Below the pieces are notes generated by a model. The model saw nothing but the letters and a program-made list of their open reading frames with translations. It was not told the origin of the DNA and did not search any database. Both the position numbers and the translations under genes were made by a program. A stretch of 64,000 nucleotides of DNA from Opisthorchis felineus (lineage: Eukaryota > Platyhelminthes > Trematoda > Opisthorchiida > Opisthorchiidae), in assembly GCA_004794785.1 (NCBI GenBank), contig SJOL01010424.1, positions 115,734 to 179,733 on the forward strand, given 5' to 3'. Of the stretch, positions 24,297-38,300 are shown in pieces (position 1 is the stretch's first letter; every line of letters starts with the position of its first letter).

Positions 24297-25685
24297 GCAA
24301 CGCCCTTTGGGATATTTTGTTCCATTACCAATTTTACATCTCGAAAGACCATATTCAGACTAGTTTTCAAACAGTATATGTAGCAATCCACGATAATCGT
24401 TCACTGAACAAACTCCTAACACCTTCACTTGCCCCAATGGATGGGGATTGTGTTGACTGGATCATGTCTACAACATAAGCGAGAAGGAACAATAAGCGGG
24501 TTGAGCAATTTACTTTCCACTGACTGAATCGACGTTCCAGACCTACACGTTTTCTCTGTAAGTGCAGTGTTCGAGTGAACTGTATGAACCGGATAAGGAA
24601 TATTCCCCCAACTGGAACAAAGGTGTCCGGCCAATGAGTATCCTGACACCGAAACTCCCTGTACACATTTCTGGAACCAAGTAATAAATTCTGTCTTCAC
24701 CGTCTGAGTAGAAAGACATGATCTCAGTCAGTAGACTGTCATACTATGCTTCCCACTCATCACGCCGATTGCGTCTGTTCTCTGTTGCATGATAACGGAA
24801 TCTAAAACCGGTAGCAAAGTGACTTTAGTCAGCTTGCTTACCTGATTCCATCTTACAGATCCATAGGCCAGGATCAAGTAACTGTCCCCCTCAGTCTTAA
24901 GACATTGCCGTGTTGTTCTGCTGGTTTTCTGTAGTTTTGTTTGGATGGTTTTAGACGGGCGTGGTGTCACATCGCTCCGCTATCTTGAATAGCCAATAAG
25001 AGGATCTCATGTTTTTAGGTGAATACTTCTTGTTGCGTTCTGGGGGGGTTACGTTTTTTGGTATTATCCTACGGTAAACAGTTTTGTTACTTTCCCCAGG
25101 ACGGATTGTATGTGAAGAGGCTTCTAACTAAGAGAACTATTGAACTAGGGAGAATCACCACGAAACAAATTGCCAGCCTTTCTTCACAAGTAGTGCACAC
25201 TATATCGTCCAACCAACGCGATTCGAAACTCTCTAAAGCCTCATCTCTTCAGAGAAGTCTCTCTAGATCACCACTCTTTTAGAATGCTATCCATCTTCGG
25301 TGACGTTCTCGCCATTCTACGCGCAGAAACCCAAAAAGTCAGACGCAACACATGAAACTCTTTCATTTTTCCCTATTCCACCAAGCATTTCACATCTGAT
25401 TTTAGTGCCACATCTGATTGGCACTTGTTCACAATATCCTGTCTGCAAAACCCCGTAGCCACTTGTCCGAATCAAGACCTCGTTTATCTACCTGAGATAT
25501 TAGTGTGATGAGTATGAGCCATTTGCTAAAGTTTGTTCATCATATGCGTGCAATCCTTCCCACGTGGGTGGTTCCTCTTCCTCCCAAAGGTCCGTTCGGT
25601 TGGCCAGTAAAAATAAGCAAAAAAAAGTACTTTGTCTTGTTTGGAAATCGTGTAATATTGACGCGTCGGTGTGGTAAGTGGCTAC

Positions 25686-25691
25686 TTTAAT
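25686..25691 (-). terminator. Possible polyadenylation signal ATTAAA for the SPATA1-like gene
   Basis: On the - strand ATTAAA lies about 375 bases past the stop codon. No AATAAA was seen nearer on that strand. This is weak evidence. Confidence 0.25.
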
Positions 25692-26065
25692 TTAATTTGA
25701 TGCAGTTTCTTTTGCTGCTGACATTTCTGTTTTGTATGAATCTAAAGTGGTTTCATCCTTTTTACTAACCGCTCAAGACCAGTCTGTTCTATTTACCCAT
25801 GACTCTCGGTTATCGCTCAGTCAACCAGTGCAGACAATACTTCATCACCCATCACATCCTTGTTGAAAACCATAGTAGGACAAATATGCAAATGAAGTAA
25901 CCATATTGATGACAACTTCATTAGGATGAAACATATATGGAGGAAGTGCAGTGTACCTCATATCTTTGAACTATAATTGGCGTCGATTTCGGTCATTTTG
26001 GTGCTATCTTGGAATCACTTTTTCAGAACGTCTTGCGGTTTCCATCCTTTCCTGGTCAAAAAGCT

Positions 26066-26344
26066 TTAGTCGGATTTCTGTGAAATAGTTCCTGATTTTT
26101 TAGACTTATCACGCTTTCCCTTCCTGCTGCTTGGCTCACTATCTATTTTCTTCGCCGGTATTCTGTCAGAATTCATTCGTCGAACTCGGGTGCTCTCTGA
26201 TGTTATGGGTTGTCGTCTTGGCGATAGAGAAAATGCATAAACGCGTCTTCTCGGAGAGGTCGATTTAACTAAATTCACCTCGCCGCGTCTGCGTTCTAGG
26301 TCGTCCATCAAGAGCTGACCTTCGTCTTCTGCTTGAGCTCGTAG
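26066..26344 (-). CDS. SPATA1: SPATA1 exon 13: terminal exon with basic tail
   Basis: The acceptor is ttgttacag, phase 0. [20 protein letters not shown] finishes the helix. The last 60 residues are Arg/Lys/Ser-rich ([26 protein letters not shown]) and end at TAA 26068-26066. Basic Ser-Pro repeats suggest phosphorylation or nucleic-acid or tubulin binding, which is inference only. Confidence 0.86.
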   Translation of the reverse strand, partial: LRAQAEDEGQLLMDDLERRRGEVNLVKSTSPRRRVYAFSLSPRRQPITSESTRVRRMNSDRIPAKKIDSEPSSRKGKRDKSKKSGTISQKSD

Positions 26345-29300
26345 CTGTAACAAAAAGATAGAAAATATTCTGGAAGATACGTAGCACTTTCACTCGAACT
26401 GGGATGTTTTCGTCAATGCCTGATGCTTCTATTTAATTTGCTTCCAACTTACTAGCTGATCGGGACCATTTACTCATCTTGTCACTTGGTCGGTACTTTT
26501 TGATATTGCTGTTTGTCCGGTTTAATCACTAGACTAAGGTCTCCTTCACTCCAAAGGAATTTAGAATGATGGTACGGTCTGTATTTAGCATAACTGCGAT
26601 CGCTTACCCCTTATCCAGATTCAGTCGTGTTGCGGAACGAGATGTGGAAATGAAGAGAAACACTATCTTTATTCAAAATCGGACGTTCCTCCCTTTTGCC
26701 TTGAAACATGTATCCTGTCTCTCTTTCCTCCAGCTGTGCTTTCGTTGTCACAACCTCTTGGTACTCGTTCACTATGCGTTGATTTCCAAACGTTACATTC
26801 TCAGCAAGAGGGAACGATGAGAACGTCAGGAAATTTCGTTCGGCTTTGAACTAAAAACCCATGTTAACATTCCGCAAACGAAAAGACACCCAACGACAGA
26901 TGCTCGAAATATTTCGATTTCGTTCAGTGCCAGTCGTCCACGAAGAACGCCGGGCAGTTGAACTAACGTTACCTCGTCGGATAAATCACCTTTGACTCGC
27001 TATCCGTTTGAGCCGCTTAAACTTGTCTACGTTGTACCCGGCGTAGACTACTCGTGACCATCAAAGCCAATAGACAGTCCTTTACCGTAATTTGGATACC
27101 GCGTCTGACTGTCCTATGGATACATCAATTAACCATCCCGTAAATTTTAACGGTCCATATTTCCTGTTTATCCCCAAGAAGAATTTGAACACATCTTGTC
27201 CGCACAATCGGCTTATTAATTTGCTTAGGCTGGTCATAACTGATCGTGGAAACTAATTCCTACAAATACGTTACCATGAAAAAGACCTATTCGCTGACAT
27301 CCTCCAACGTCTTGTCTCCTGTCAAAATGCTCCACTTTTCACTTGTGGAGCTTCCTACAAGCTCACCAATTAGTATTAATTTAACAACAACTACCTTGTG
27401 AAGCAGACCTTTTTGGACGGGGATCGCTGTCTAACGCTTGAGCAATGCTGTTGACGGAGTACCACTGCGGGGAAATATGGAAACTCGAACGGTTCTGCTA
27501 TTTCTTCGTTGCCCATACTCCAAGGAAAGGAGTTTTGGGGCTTCCCAGCAGCTACACTTTATCTAGAAGACATATTTTTGAAATTTCAAGGTTGGTCAAT
27601 GTTCGCCGCTTTCTAATAGTCAGCCGAATACAGTAGCTCAAACAATTTCTAAGTCAAAAACTAAATCGGGGGACTTGACAGCTTCTGGTACGGAACTGAC
27701 TTGTCGTCTGCTGGTACGCACACTTTTAACTAGTACGAAATATTGAATTTATGGGAAATTTGTTTATAAAGTAATGTTAAACGCGATATGTAATTCTTGA
27801 CTTCCTGTCCATGTACAGTGCTCATCGAACAAACCATATATAAATGCCAGAAACTGTTTGATTTTCTCGAGAGCCTTGACTCACCTTAATTGCTTTTGTT
27901 AATCCTAGCATAGTTTCTGCCAGTCGGTATTCTTCTGCTGTGACCTCTCGGCGTTTCTCCATCAAATCTGCAAGCCGAAGTGCCTTAAACAGAGAGAAAT
28001 TGTTAGGCAATTTCAACAGAAGTCTTCATTCACAGGGCACCCAGTCGATGGTCGAACGCACATAACTTAGATATATGATTGCTCACTGTACGACGGCTTT
28101 TTTTGATGCGCAACTGTGCGTTGACATATAACTCAGTGTCTCACACATAAAGAACGTAATTTGTGACCGGACGGCGTTCGAATAGATATAGTTACATCGG
28201 ACTAATTAATGAACCCCAGCGAATGGCACGTATGGAGGTTTCCGTCACAACAACTGCCGCTCACTCCCATGGCGTTGGCTGTGTGCCTGTTTTTCGTTTC
28301 ATCATTCTTAAGCGTGATAAAAAAGAGATCTTATTTCGAACTTGAAATGTCCCAGAAATTTCTCAGCCATGCTCCACGTAACAACTGGGACTGCGCACTC
28401 CATAGGACAATATAACTTTACCCCCAGACATGGATTCCTGTCGAAGCATCCCAAAATTTCTCCCTAGAAAGCTCACTTTTCACATCGTGTATATTGTCTT
28501 TTTTTGACTTAGGCCTATGAACCTCGTAGAAAAAAGGCGTAGTGTAACCTGGGGGAAATGTTGCTCACTCTGGATGTTACTCGCCTCTCAGAACAGACTA
28601 TTTGAGAACTATCTTTGACGTTGTGATTAATGAAATGACAAAATAATGTCATTTCAAATTGGGAGTTTTTACGTCCGTGCAAACGTTTGAACCCGATTCG
28701 TCCGAAATCAAGTCCATCATGTTCTCCCGTTCGGCTCTTTGCTGTGCTAGTCTGTCCCTGAGGCGCGATCCATTCTTGGATCAAAGGGGAGGACATCTCA
28801 TTAGTGCAGTTATGCGTTATGACAGGAAAGTGCGCAGTAATCTACACTGAAACAATCGATTGGTGAGCATACTGAAAGGTCCGCAATTTTGAAGTGCAGG
28901 TTTCCTAGCCTGATTTCAGATAAGGCTCCCAGTGAAATTTTCGAGTAAACTCAACGACCCGATTTGTTCTAATCCCGTAGGAATGTGCAACCCAACTTTA
29001 TATGCATAGCAATGGTGAATTATCTGTGAGCTTCTTTGAAGAATAGTGTTTTGACTGAAGGTAGGTTTTAGTTGCCGTTGATTCACCGGGTGAGGTGGAT
29101 CCAATATGGGCTCGGAATATTTGGTTACTCAGTCGATGTTGTAAACTTATTTGATAGACACAACCACAACATCTAAGTCTAACATGACGTTAAGACAGGA
29201 CTTAACTAGGAAATACACTTGACATTCTTGAAGCCCAAAATACAGTATATTTCTCTACAATATGGCCCAATAGAGAACGTTTTCTCATTAATCCCAACAT

Positions 29301-32300
29301 GGGTGTATTGTACTTGAGGGTGGAACCAGTGTTGGTTTGCGGCCAACACAATCTCGTTTAACAACCTAGGGGAAAGCGGAAATTAATCGCCAAGTTGCCG
29401 GTACCACACACGATGGGAAACGTGAGAAATTACGCCAGTACGGAGTATGTCATATCTGTTTTTGAGAATATGTGCTTTTCGTCGCGACTCCACCTGTACA
29501 AGTGAAATCGCCCAATATCAGCTACCAAGAATCACTGTAAACTTGTCTTATTCTTGTTAAAAATCATCATCAGTGGTTGTCTCAAAAACCTCCACAGGAA
29601 ACTCATCCCACATTTCATCTGCTTTAGTCATTCTAGTGATACTGGTGGGAGTAAAAATAGACTAGAAACTGATCCCTATGAAAACACATTTCATGAGCTG
29701 AAGATGCCATTTAACTGGTTTGCGTTATCCATATCGCTGTGTATAAAGATCCATGCATATATGCATAGTACTCATAACGTACCTCTGCTGAATCGGAGTT
29801 ATAATGCCTAATCGAGACTATTGATCGACGCATCATATCATCCAAGCGCAGTCGGTGTTCATTCATACGCTCCTCAATTTCTGGGGCCTGTCTTTTGGCG
29901 ACATAGTATCGGCGTTTCCATTCATCTCGAACTGAAAGACAATCCCAAAAATAAATGTCAGTTGGACCAGCTGAAAATGCTTACTTGACCGTTATTAATG
30001 TTTTCCATCAAATGGCGATAATAAACTGAAAGCTATCACGAGTCGAACAAACAGCTTTGTGCTAACCAGTATGCATCTTCGTTAGTGAAATTTAACTTTC
30101 ATTTTGATCGCATTTTGTTCATAGCTAATTAGGAATTAGATTAGATAAAATGCGTCTCATAAAACAACTGAGTATTGCAGTGTTTTACCTCGTTTAATAG
30201 TTTATTACTTTGAGGAAATCTGAACGGCTGAATTCCCAGTCGGATTAGCCGCTCAACACGCGCATAGTAAAAAGTCAGACGGTTTGTGCGGAGCCGAACG
30301 TGTTGCTATGCCCAAAACCCTGGCGCCGGTGTAAATCCGAGCGAATAAAATTGGGGGGCAAACGTGCAGAGCTTGTCGCAAGCCATCAGCCGGTATAAAC
30401 ATGATAGCATAACAATGAGCAGTATGTCACCTCACAATCGTTTAGCAGAATACATGATGTCTTATGCCGAATCCCCGGTGAAGGCTCATAAAAAATATTT
30501 CCATTTAAGCCGAGGCGAAAAGTTGCTGAACGGAACACCGTAGTCAGCCTCCATAATTCCGCTGCAGAATGCAAAATAAGGCACAGCTGTCTGCAAACAG
30601 CATCATACGAACAGTGAACTCGCACTGCAATGTTCTAGCCAGGAAACGCTTCTGATTGAACAGATAACTATTCGACCGGTATTGAGTCTCAATTGCAGTG
30701 CACTTCCGCACAGAGTGTTGTTAACTAAAGGCTGAAAAGGACTAGGGTGAGAACACAACCCTGCTCCATTCTGGTATCTATTAAGAAGGCGTTGGAGATG
30801 GTTCCCCATGTCCGCACCGGCGCTTTCATCTCAGTGTGAAAGGTTTTGATGAGGCTGACAAATTTGTCTGGACAGCCATGCATTCATAGGACGATCCACA
30901 GCGACCCTGCTGATTGACTCAAAGGTTCCGGTGAAGTGGATAAACAGTCCTTGTAGCGGTTGATTCCGTTCACGGCACTTCCCTTAGACTTGAGGCAAAA
31001 ATTAAGCCAACCGTATATCGACCCCTTCAAATTCCACACTGGTGCTTAAGAACGGTTTCCGCCAGAATGCCAGTGACTAGTCGAATGAGCAGGATACGAT
31101 ACATAATCTTGCCTGCTGTGCACAGGAGAATGATTCCGCGGTAGTTGTCTGTCTTCTACCGGTTTTCTTTCCCTTCATGCACAGGAATCGTCGTCTCAAC
31201 TTTGAAATCTCGCGAAAATTCTTCCATCTTCCAAGTTGTGCATAGCATGTTGGGAATCTGTCTTCCCAGATTGAACAGTTCATTAAACTTGGATTGATAG
31301 ATGGCATGGTGATTGCCAGCCACACTATTTGTTGAATATGTTCAAACGGTCTCTTATGTTAAATGAAAATCAAATCACATCGTTCGATTGTGACAATCTT
31401 TCGGTGCATAGCTATCATGCGGCCCGAAAAAAAGCACCATGGTTAAGTTACTGCCAGGTTACCAAAGAAAACAAGATGATTTTTGGAATTACGAACCTTC
31501 GGGGCCGCAGCCCGCATCTTAAGTAATGAAGAATCTCGTGTTTTCATCGCCTTTAGGACAGTGGGCCTCATCCACGGTCTCCAAATCTTTTTATTAGGAA
31601 ATAATAAATAGCAATGTAGTTCTATCCTTCTTCAGGAACACTTGAACAAACCTACAGAGAGTGGTTTCTTCTGCAAGATTATCGTTAACCATTGCAGAAA
31701 CTTCAAGGGACCCACCGAACGTTTATTTTGGAAACATCTCTTGTAAGGTTAATATGCCAATTTATTATTATTACTATCATTATTGTTGGTAGTAGTATTT
31801 TTATTCTTTTTAGTATCAATATCGCTTGTCCGCCGCTGTTGTAAATGTTGATGAGTATTACTATATATGAGTAATTTATAAGTAGTTGGATTAGTATTAA
31901 TACTGACGCAACTTGCCCATGATATAAATAGCACTATCGGTATTCAAGATACGTTAATGCGACAGCTATCAGTTGCACAGTCCATAGTTAATGTGCATTT
32001 CTGTTTAATTCCATCCTCATTCTCTTTCGTCGCTATTGCTTTTTGTAAACCGTAATTCACCGTGTCATCCGAAGGCTAGTTTCTGCTTGTTGGTTTTGAC
32101 CCAATGTTCAGATGCAAGTCGGCTTCTACAGCTCAAAAGTGAGTTGGAAAGAGAACAGTTTTGTTGAAACATCGTCATGGTTATGTTTTTTCCCGCCTTC
32201 TCATCTTGCACACTTTGACACCTTGTTCTAAGCCTTGGTTCGGTACGCTCACTTAGGCTTGTGAACTGAAAAATTCCTCCGCTGAATTGATCAAGTGCGT

Positions 32301-35300
32301 TCTGTATCTGATTCCCAAATTGTGCTGTGGTTCGCGCGTTACTTTTGTCTGGGATGTTGTTGGTCTGGGTAATCGTTCCATGTAACCTACGTACCACAAA
32401 GCAGCAACACGAAGCTGTCCCAGATAGCGGACAAAAGGGATCTCGTATTGCGTCTGTGATCGAGTTTGTTGCTAATTTCAATCGGATCGTGTGCACACAG
32501 ACCAAAGATGACCAATTCGAGCAGCCGGTTAATTTGCCAATTTGACTTTCCAGCTGCTAAGGATTCTAGAAAGCTGGTAAGTCGAAACTTCTTCATAGCC
32601 CTGAAAATTTAAGTGCACCAGGGTCAACTGATTCTCAGGGATAGCTATGACATCCTTTGAGGGATGGCACTGACGATATTGGATCTAAGACGAAAAAAGT
32701 TTGATCTACCGCACTTAATGCTGAAATATGAAGCGGTACAGCAACCTGGTTTGTCCTGTCCCAAAGATTAACTGTCACACAAGTTCTAATGCGATCAAAT
32801 AAACTTGCTAGCTGGCTCATCTACCAACTACAGCGCATTAATAGGTAACCTAGTGGACTATTTTTGACAAATAAACAAGGACGAAAATACAGCGCCTGAT
32901 AGATTTCTCGAATTGAGGCAATTCACTTGCCACTCTTATCCTTTGGCTTAAATAAATGAGAAACGAACAGGCTGGTTACCTTGTGTTCGCCTGGTTGCCA
33001 GATCAATGTACAGTTGATTCAGTCGTTTCACTAGTTCTACTCGGCGTTGTTCTTGTGCCATGCGTAGACGCTTCAGCCGCAGACGCTCGTTGCCATCCGT
33101 GAGTGGAACTGGAACTGAAACTGGAACTACAAAACGAAAGTTGACTGAGTCAACATACAGTCCACAGAATTTGGTCATATTCCCATATAGGCCTAGAATT
33201 AGTCGAACATTTCACATAGTACGTTCACCTTTTTGTTGTTTCCTTATGTTGTTGTCTGTGCGGTTTGCGTCATTTGCGACTTTTCTTCAGTGTTAGTAGC
33301 CCAAATACTGGCAGTCCTAGGAAAATGTCTTTTGTTTTCAATGCTCGATGCGTTGCACAATGAAGTACACAAACGCGCTAATTTACGATACGTGTGAAAT
33401 CTAGGTGTAATCCGCCCCCTCCCTCTTTCTCCTCAAATTTTCAAATAAGGATCTGTCTAGGCTTTACCCAGCTAGAGGTATGTTAGTTGTCCTACAGTAA
33501 AGGAATGCTATATAACCCTCTATTCGTGGCACTTGCGGTAATTGGACTTAATCCAGCACTTGGAAGACAAAAGTTGCTAAATCCCGAAAGGGTAATCTTT
33601 TTCCTTATTCGACCAGTGGTTTTGGAGACTGGTCACTGCCATCATACACACTTGGCCATCTGTGGCTGGTTGTGTTGTTTCCAAATGGGTGTGCACCCAG
33701 TCTGCTGACACAACAGCATTCACCTTTGGAAACTCTTTACATTCGGTAATTTCGACGGTCGTTGGAGGCCCATAAGACTTAGGCTTTTATAAGTTGAACA
33801 GATTAGAGAATCTCCCATGATGGTCCCACTTATCCTGGTTAAACAACAGCAGTATTTACCATACATCGAATCAATCCGAGATGAACACTGAAAGCCTACC
33901 CACTAACTTGGCGACTTACAAATCCCGCCTGACCAAACCGAACAAGGTATGTAACAGTAAAAAGTCAGATCAAGCTACGACAATATCACTGAACCCAACA
34001 CCCCGAATGCACGCACAGCCTCCCGGTCGAAATGGCAGTCGTATCCTCATCATGCTACTCACAACGATGTTGCGTTAAAAAAAATTCTTAAAGCGCTAGA
34101 ACCCTCAATTCGCAGCTACATGCACGTGGCACGTGATGTAAATATTGCGGGTGATGAATGCAAATACTAAAAATAATCCGAACCAAATAACTTACCCAAA
34201 GGTAGAATCGAGCGTTTTGCCTATGAGAAAGCCAGAGGATAGGAATATCTCAATCACTGGCAACAAACGCACAGTGTCGTTTGAATTAGAAATAAAGATA
34301 CAGTAAAACAAAGCCCCCCAACCCTATTTTCACCTAATTGTGCCAAGATGGTAATTCGATATGTTTAGTTGCACTGACAAAAGTTCAAGAATGCCATTAA
34401 CGTGCTTTTGTCAAAATGTACTGGTGTAGTAGCCTGCAGTCCTTTCTAGCTATCCTTACGATGGATTCTACTGGGCAATTATGAGGTCAGACCATAAGTA
34501 GGCTAAAAGATACCGGTCATTTGGAACCCTGGCGTTCAAAGTGGTTGCCTTCAAGCTATGGCAAAGTAGGCCAATCTAAAGTGCATCCAAAAAGCAAATA
34601 GAGTGCTCGAAAAAAATGAAAAACTGGCGACAGCACATACTTTTGCAGGCGTCGGTGGAGGGAGGAAGCTAAAAGAGAAAATGAGAAGTGCAATCTTCCG
34701 TTTGTTTTGAAGCGAACAACTCAATGCACAAAACTTCTATATTTTATCGTTAATATGGAAGCGAAACCGAGCAGACTTCTAAATCAATGTTGGAATGTGT
34801 CATCGGTCCATCATCTGCATAAGCCGTTAATATTCGCACTGCACACAAGGTTGATGGACAATATAAAAGGAATATTTGTTTTGGTTTTACTCCGGTTTCT
34901 GGGACATTTAAATACGACAAGACCTCTTAGTTTATCTCATATGTCGTTGGAATCGTCAGAACAAAAACATACAGGACTGGTGAAACGTATGATCTTAGAG
35001 AAGTAAGTGGACAACAACGATTACCAGTAATATTAAAAACCGACGAATTGCTAGCAAGTTCACCAGGGCATGTTATTTGAATGTTAAGTTAGCTAGATAT
35101 TAAACTGAGCATATTTACAGTGCCACCCATGCTAGCAGGAGCCTAATTGCGATGGAAAAGTTTCTGAAGCATGATTTCTAATCATTAATGAATAAAACCA
35201 TCCGATTTTAAACGCTATTTCATGTTTGTTTCAATGGCCCTGACGAACGATGCTACTGCCGCACGAACCGAAATATCTGCTGGAGCAATTCCATGCTACT

Positions 35301-38300
35301 TACTAAGTTTCAGTAGCCGAACCAACACTTCATATCTCACCCGCCGTTTGTTTCATTTTTAGTGTGACAAAACAGTTATTTTCACTGCTGAACGCAGTAA
35401 AATAACACAAAGATCGCCACAGTTTTCTCATTTCTTTTCAGTATGTTTTAATGCAATTAGGGGAATGTCATCTCCTGAACCTGCATCTGGCCTAGCTTGG
35501 CAGATTACACATGCTCGTTTTCACCATCGGCGAAAATTCGAGGAATTTCTCTATGCTGACTATTAGGAAAACGTAGAGGATTTCAGACGAAAGCTTGATG
35601 GAGCTGAGTCCCCGTCGGTCAATAATTACCACGTCAGAGGCTAGAATAAGGATGTCTCTGAAACCATCACCAAGGTGTAATTCATCTGTGACCGAAAAGG
35701 TTTCCGACAGAACCTAGCAGAAGGCACATGTAAACACGATCGTTCTTATGTGCATGGTGTCCAAAGCAACTCATCCGTCAGATAGTGCGTGATCAAAATA
35801 ACACAGCAGGCATAGGAATTTACACAGTTATTACCCGTAAAATAACTCCTAATGTAACTCAACTGCTACGACCGTGGCAAAACCTATCAGACCGAATAGT
35901 TCATATCATTTCGCACCGGGGAATAATTATTTGGATCCAGATCAATGCGCATTGTCGTCTATTATCAAAAATCGACGATCTCATGTACATTTTTCAATGA
36001 TGACTTGTTTCGTCCTTTTCCACATCACGGGTTAGTAAAATACTGTGGTGTACAACAGGACAAGACTGTCAACTGGTTTGAAAGCCTGTGGAGCTGTTTA
36101 ATGATGCATCCGGTCGATAACTTCGGTGCCAAAACTAGTCGATTTGCCTACTATAGCTCACTTGGTGCACTCATAGAAGATGGGAATCTACTTGAACCAT
36201 ATTCATTTCCACTATCATATATAGCCATGCGCTTTGTCTCAGTAATCTGTCATGTCACGTGGTAAACAACTAACCTGCTGCTGGAAATGCATTGAAGTCA
36301 GTTGCCATTGCCATACTGAACCGACTGAGGTGAGTTTCCTTTTCTAACCAAAATTTGTCTTTAGTTTGTAAAACATGGCACAAAACAGAATGCCGGCACA
36401 AAACTGTCTCCGAATGAACGTGATCTCGAAGAGAATGCGCTTCCGAGAAGAGAGCAGAACGGCTCGGTCCCAAATGTATTTGCAAATTAAGAGGTTGACT
36501 GCCCCCAGGGGAGATGCTTCCGAGAACACGGCAGCCCTTTTACACAGAGTGAACGGTATCTTCCTTGCACCTACCGCCTTATACTCAGAACTTTAGCCTC
36601 AGTTGGTCCGCCTAAGGTAACAGTAACGGGTATCCATTCGAAAGCCGTTGGTTTGCACGCAAGTAATCCCATTAGTGCCATTGGATTGTAGAACACCTAT
36701 ACTTGCACATAAATGCGTTGGTTGGCAGCCATCTCGTTTGATAAACACTACACTTTACAGACATGTTTCATGGTCAGTCTTGAGACGTCTCGATGAGCAC
36801 TAACGGAGACTGCTTCGAAAGATGCTACCATCTCCAAGATTACGGTGAATCGTAATTACAACTCTGCCGAAAGAAGCCATCGATGAAACTTCTATGCTCC
36901 TACTACTATAAAATATTATCTATGAATTATAAATCAGTTTCACTGTGGCTAATAATTTTGCCCGACGAGCCTCCACGTCCAACGACGGACGAGAACGTTC
37001 CACAGGAGCAGACAGCAGACAGCAGCCATCACAAGTATCACAGGCAAAGGAGAAAAATCGTACCTTACTGGATCCATTTTTCCCCTGAAACTTTTGTCCT
37101 ATCTATTTGATGCGAGTGAAATGCGTACCGTCACATTCACTCAACAAGGCGACGGATAGAAAAGAAGCTAGATGATTATATTCTTACCCATCAGGCAGAA
37201 CTACACTATGCAGTTTTTATACAGGTGAATTAGTAGAACGACGACTTACTGTAGTCTTCTTCATATCAACTGGCGTCCATTTCAGGTGTACGGAGAATGC
37301 TATTAGGGTACTGCCCAAACGATATACTCAATCACTCACCCACCTCCAAAAAAGGTGTGCACTCTTCGACAGGAATGTTGGTCTATGATCTAACTACATT
37401 AAAAGCACTGGCCTAATTAAGCTTCTCATGTGTAACCGATATCCTGAGGTCAAAATAATGTTGAAGTCAAACCTGAAATACTCAGTTTAGTTCATCCCCA
37501 CCCCATCGCCACTTTGCGTGTAATGTAACAATCGCTAGGAAGCTAGTTGTTTGCGTAGAATCAATCGTTTGCTGAAATCGATTGTGTTTATCTAAGATCC
37601 CTATAGCAAAACAAATAGGTGGTTGACCTTGTCAATCGGAATTTTGTCCACCAACCACCAAACAGTGGTTGCCCAATTTCACGAACATTCTCACCTATGT
37701 ACTTGAATTTCAGTGTGACCCTTCAAACCACGTATTTCTTGTTCTAAAACAACACAAAAATTTGTAAACCCCGTAAGTTGTTTCCAACGTAAATCAGTGG
37801 ATGCCTTAAGGTTCTGTATGTTTTAATTGTATAGCTCAGTGTTAGGTAGTCGCACTTTTGGGTCTTTCACTAGCGTTTCACCAGCACCCTTTATATAAGG
37901 TCGATAGAGAGTCAGGGAGTTCCACGCCCTTTGCTCTGGTGAGGTGGTTGCTGCCCGGAGCTTTCCCAACGGCAATCCGGGAATCGGAAAATTCCTTCGC
38001 CCAGAAGAGCGATCGTTTGTGAGAGTTCGTTCTTAGGGATTCGCTGTAGTACAGCTACTTGTGTTTTGACGATGGGACAGAGGTGTTCACTCACCTCACA
38101 TTCTATCATATATTTTACTGTGACATCGTCGGTCCAGCAAACTGTTTGTGGACCTAGGCTCCAGATATCAGTGAAAGGTCTCCAGTGCCTAACTATTAAT
38201 AAGCATTCAGTAGATTAGTTATGTAAAACCACATCACCTGCTAACCCAAATGCACCTCAAGGATATGCGCAGTAAAAGTCTGTGTGAACCTTAACTGGAG

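Larger units (their letters stand above)
21786..26065. other. Intergenic region between convergent genes
   Basis: About 4.3 kb between the MAST and SPATA1 stop codons, minus the 3' UTRs. It contains the poly-A signals and the decayed LINE at 23.1-24.3 kb. From 24.3 to 26.0 kb several frames on both strands are short and show no family. Confidence 0.7.
29932..32979 (-). other. SPATA1 intron (exons 9-10) with LINE and SINE fragments
   Basis: It holds the LINE RT fragment at 30386-31290 and SINE copy D at 31391-31467, both in the gene's orientation. 32.0-32.6 kb gives overlapping frames on both strands with no recognised motif. Confidence 0.75.

Noticed and set aside
36883..37110. Frame with a Pro/Glu-rich peptide on the + strand and a hydrophobic peptide on the - strand
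   Set aside because: No acceptor or donor fits an exon in either direction, and neither peptide resembles a known protein.
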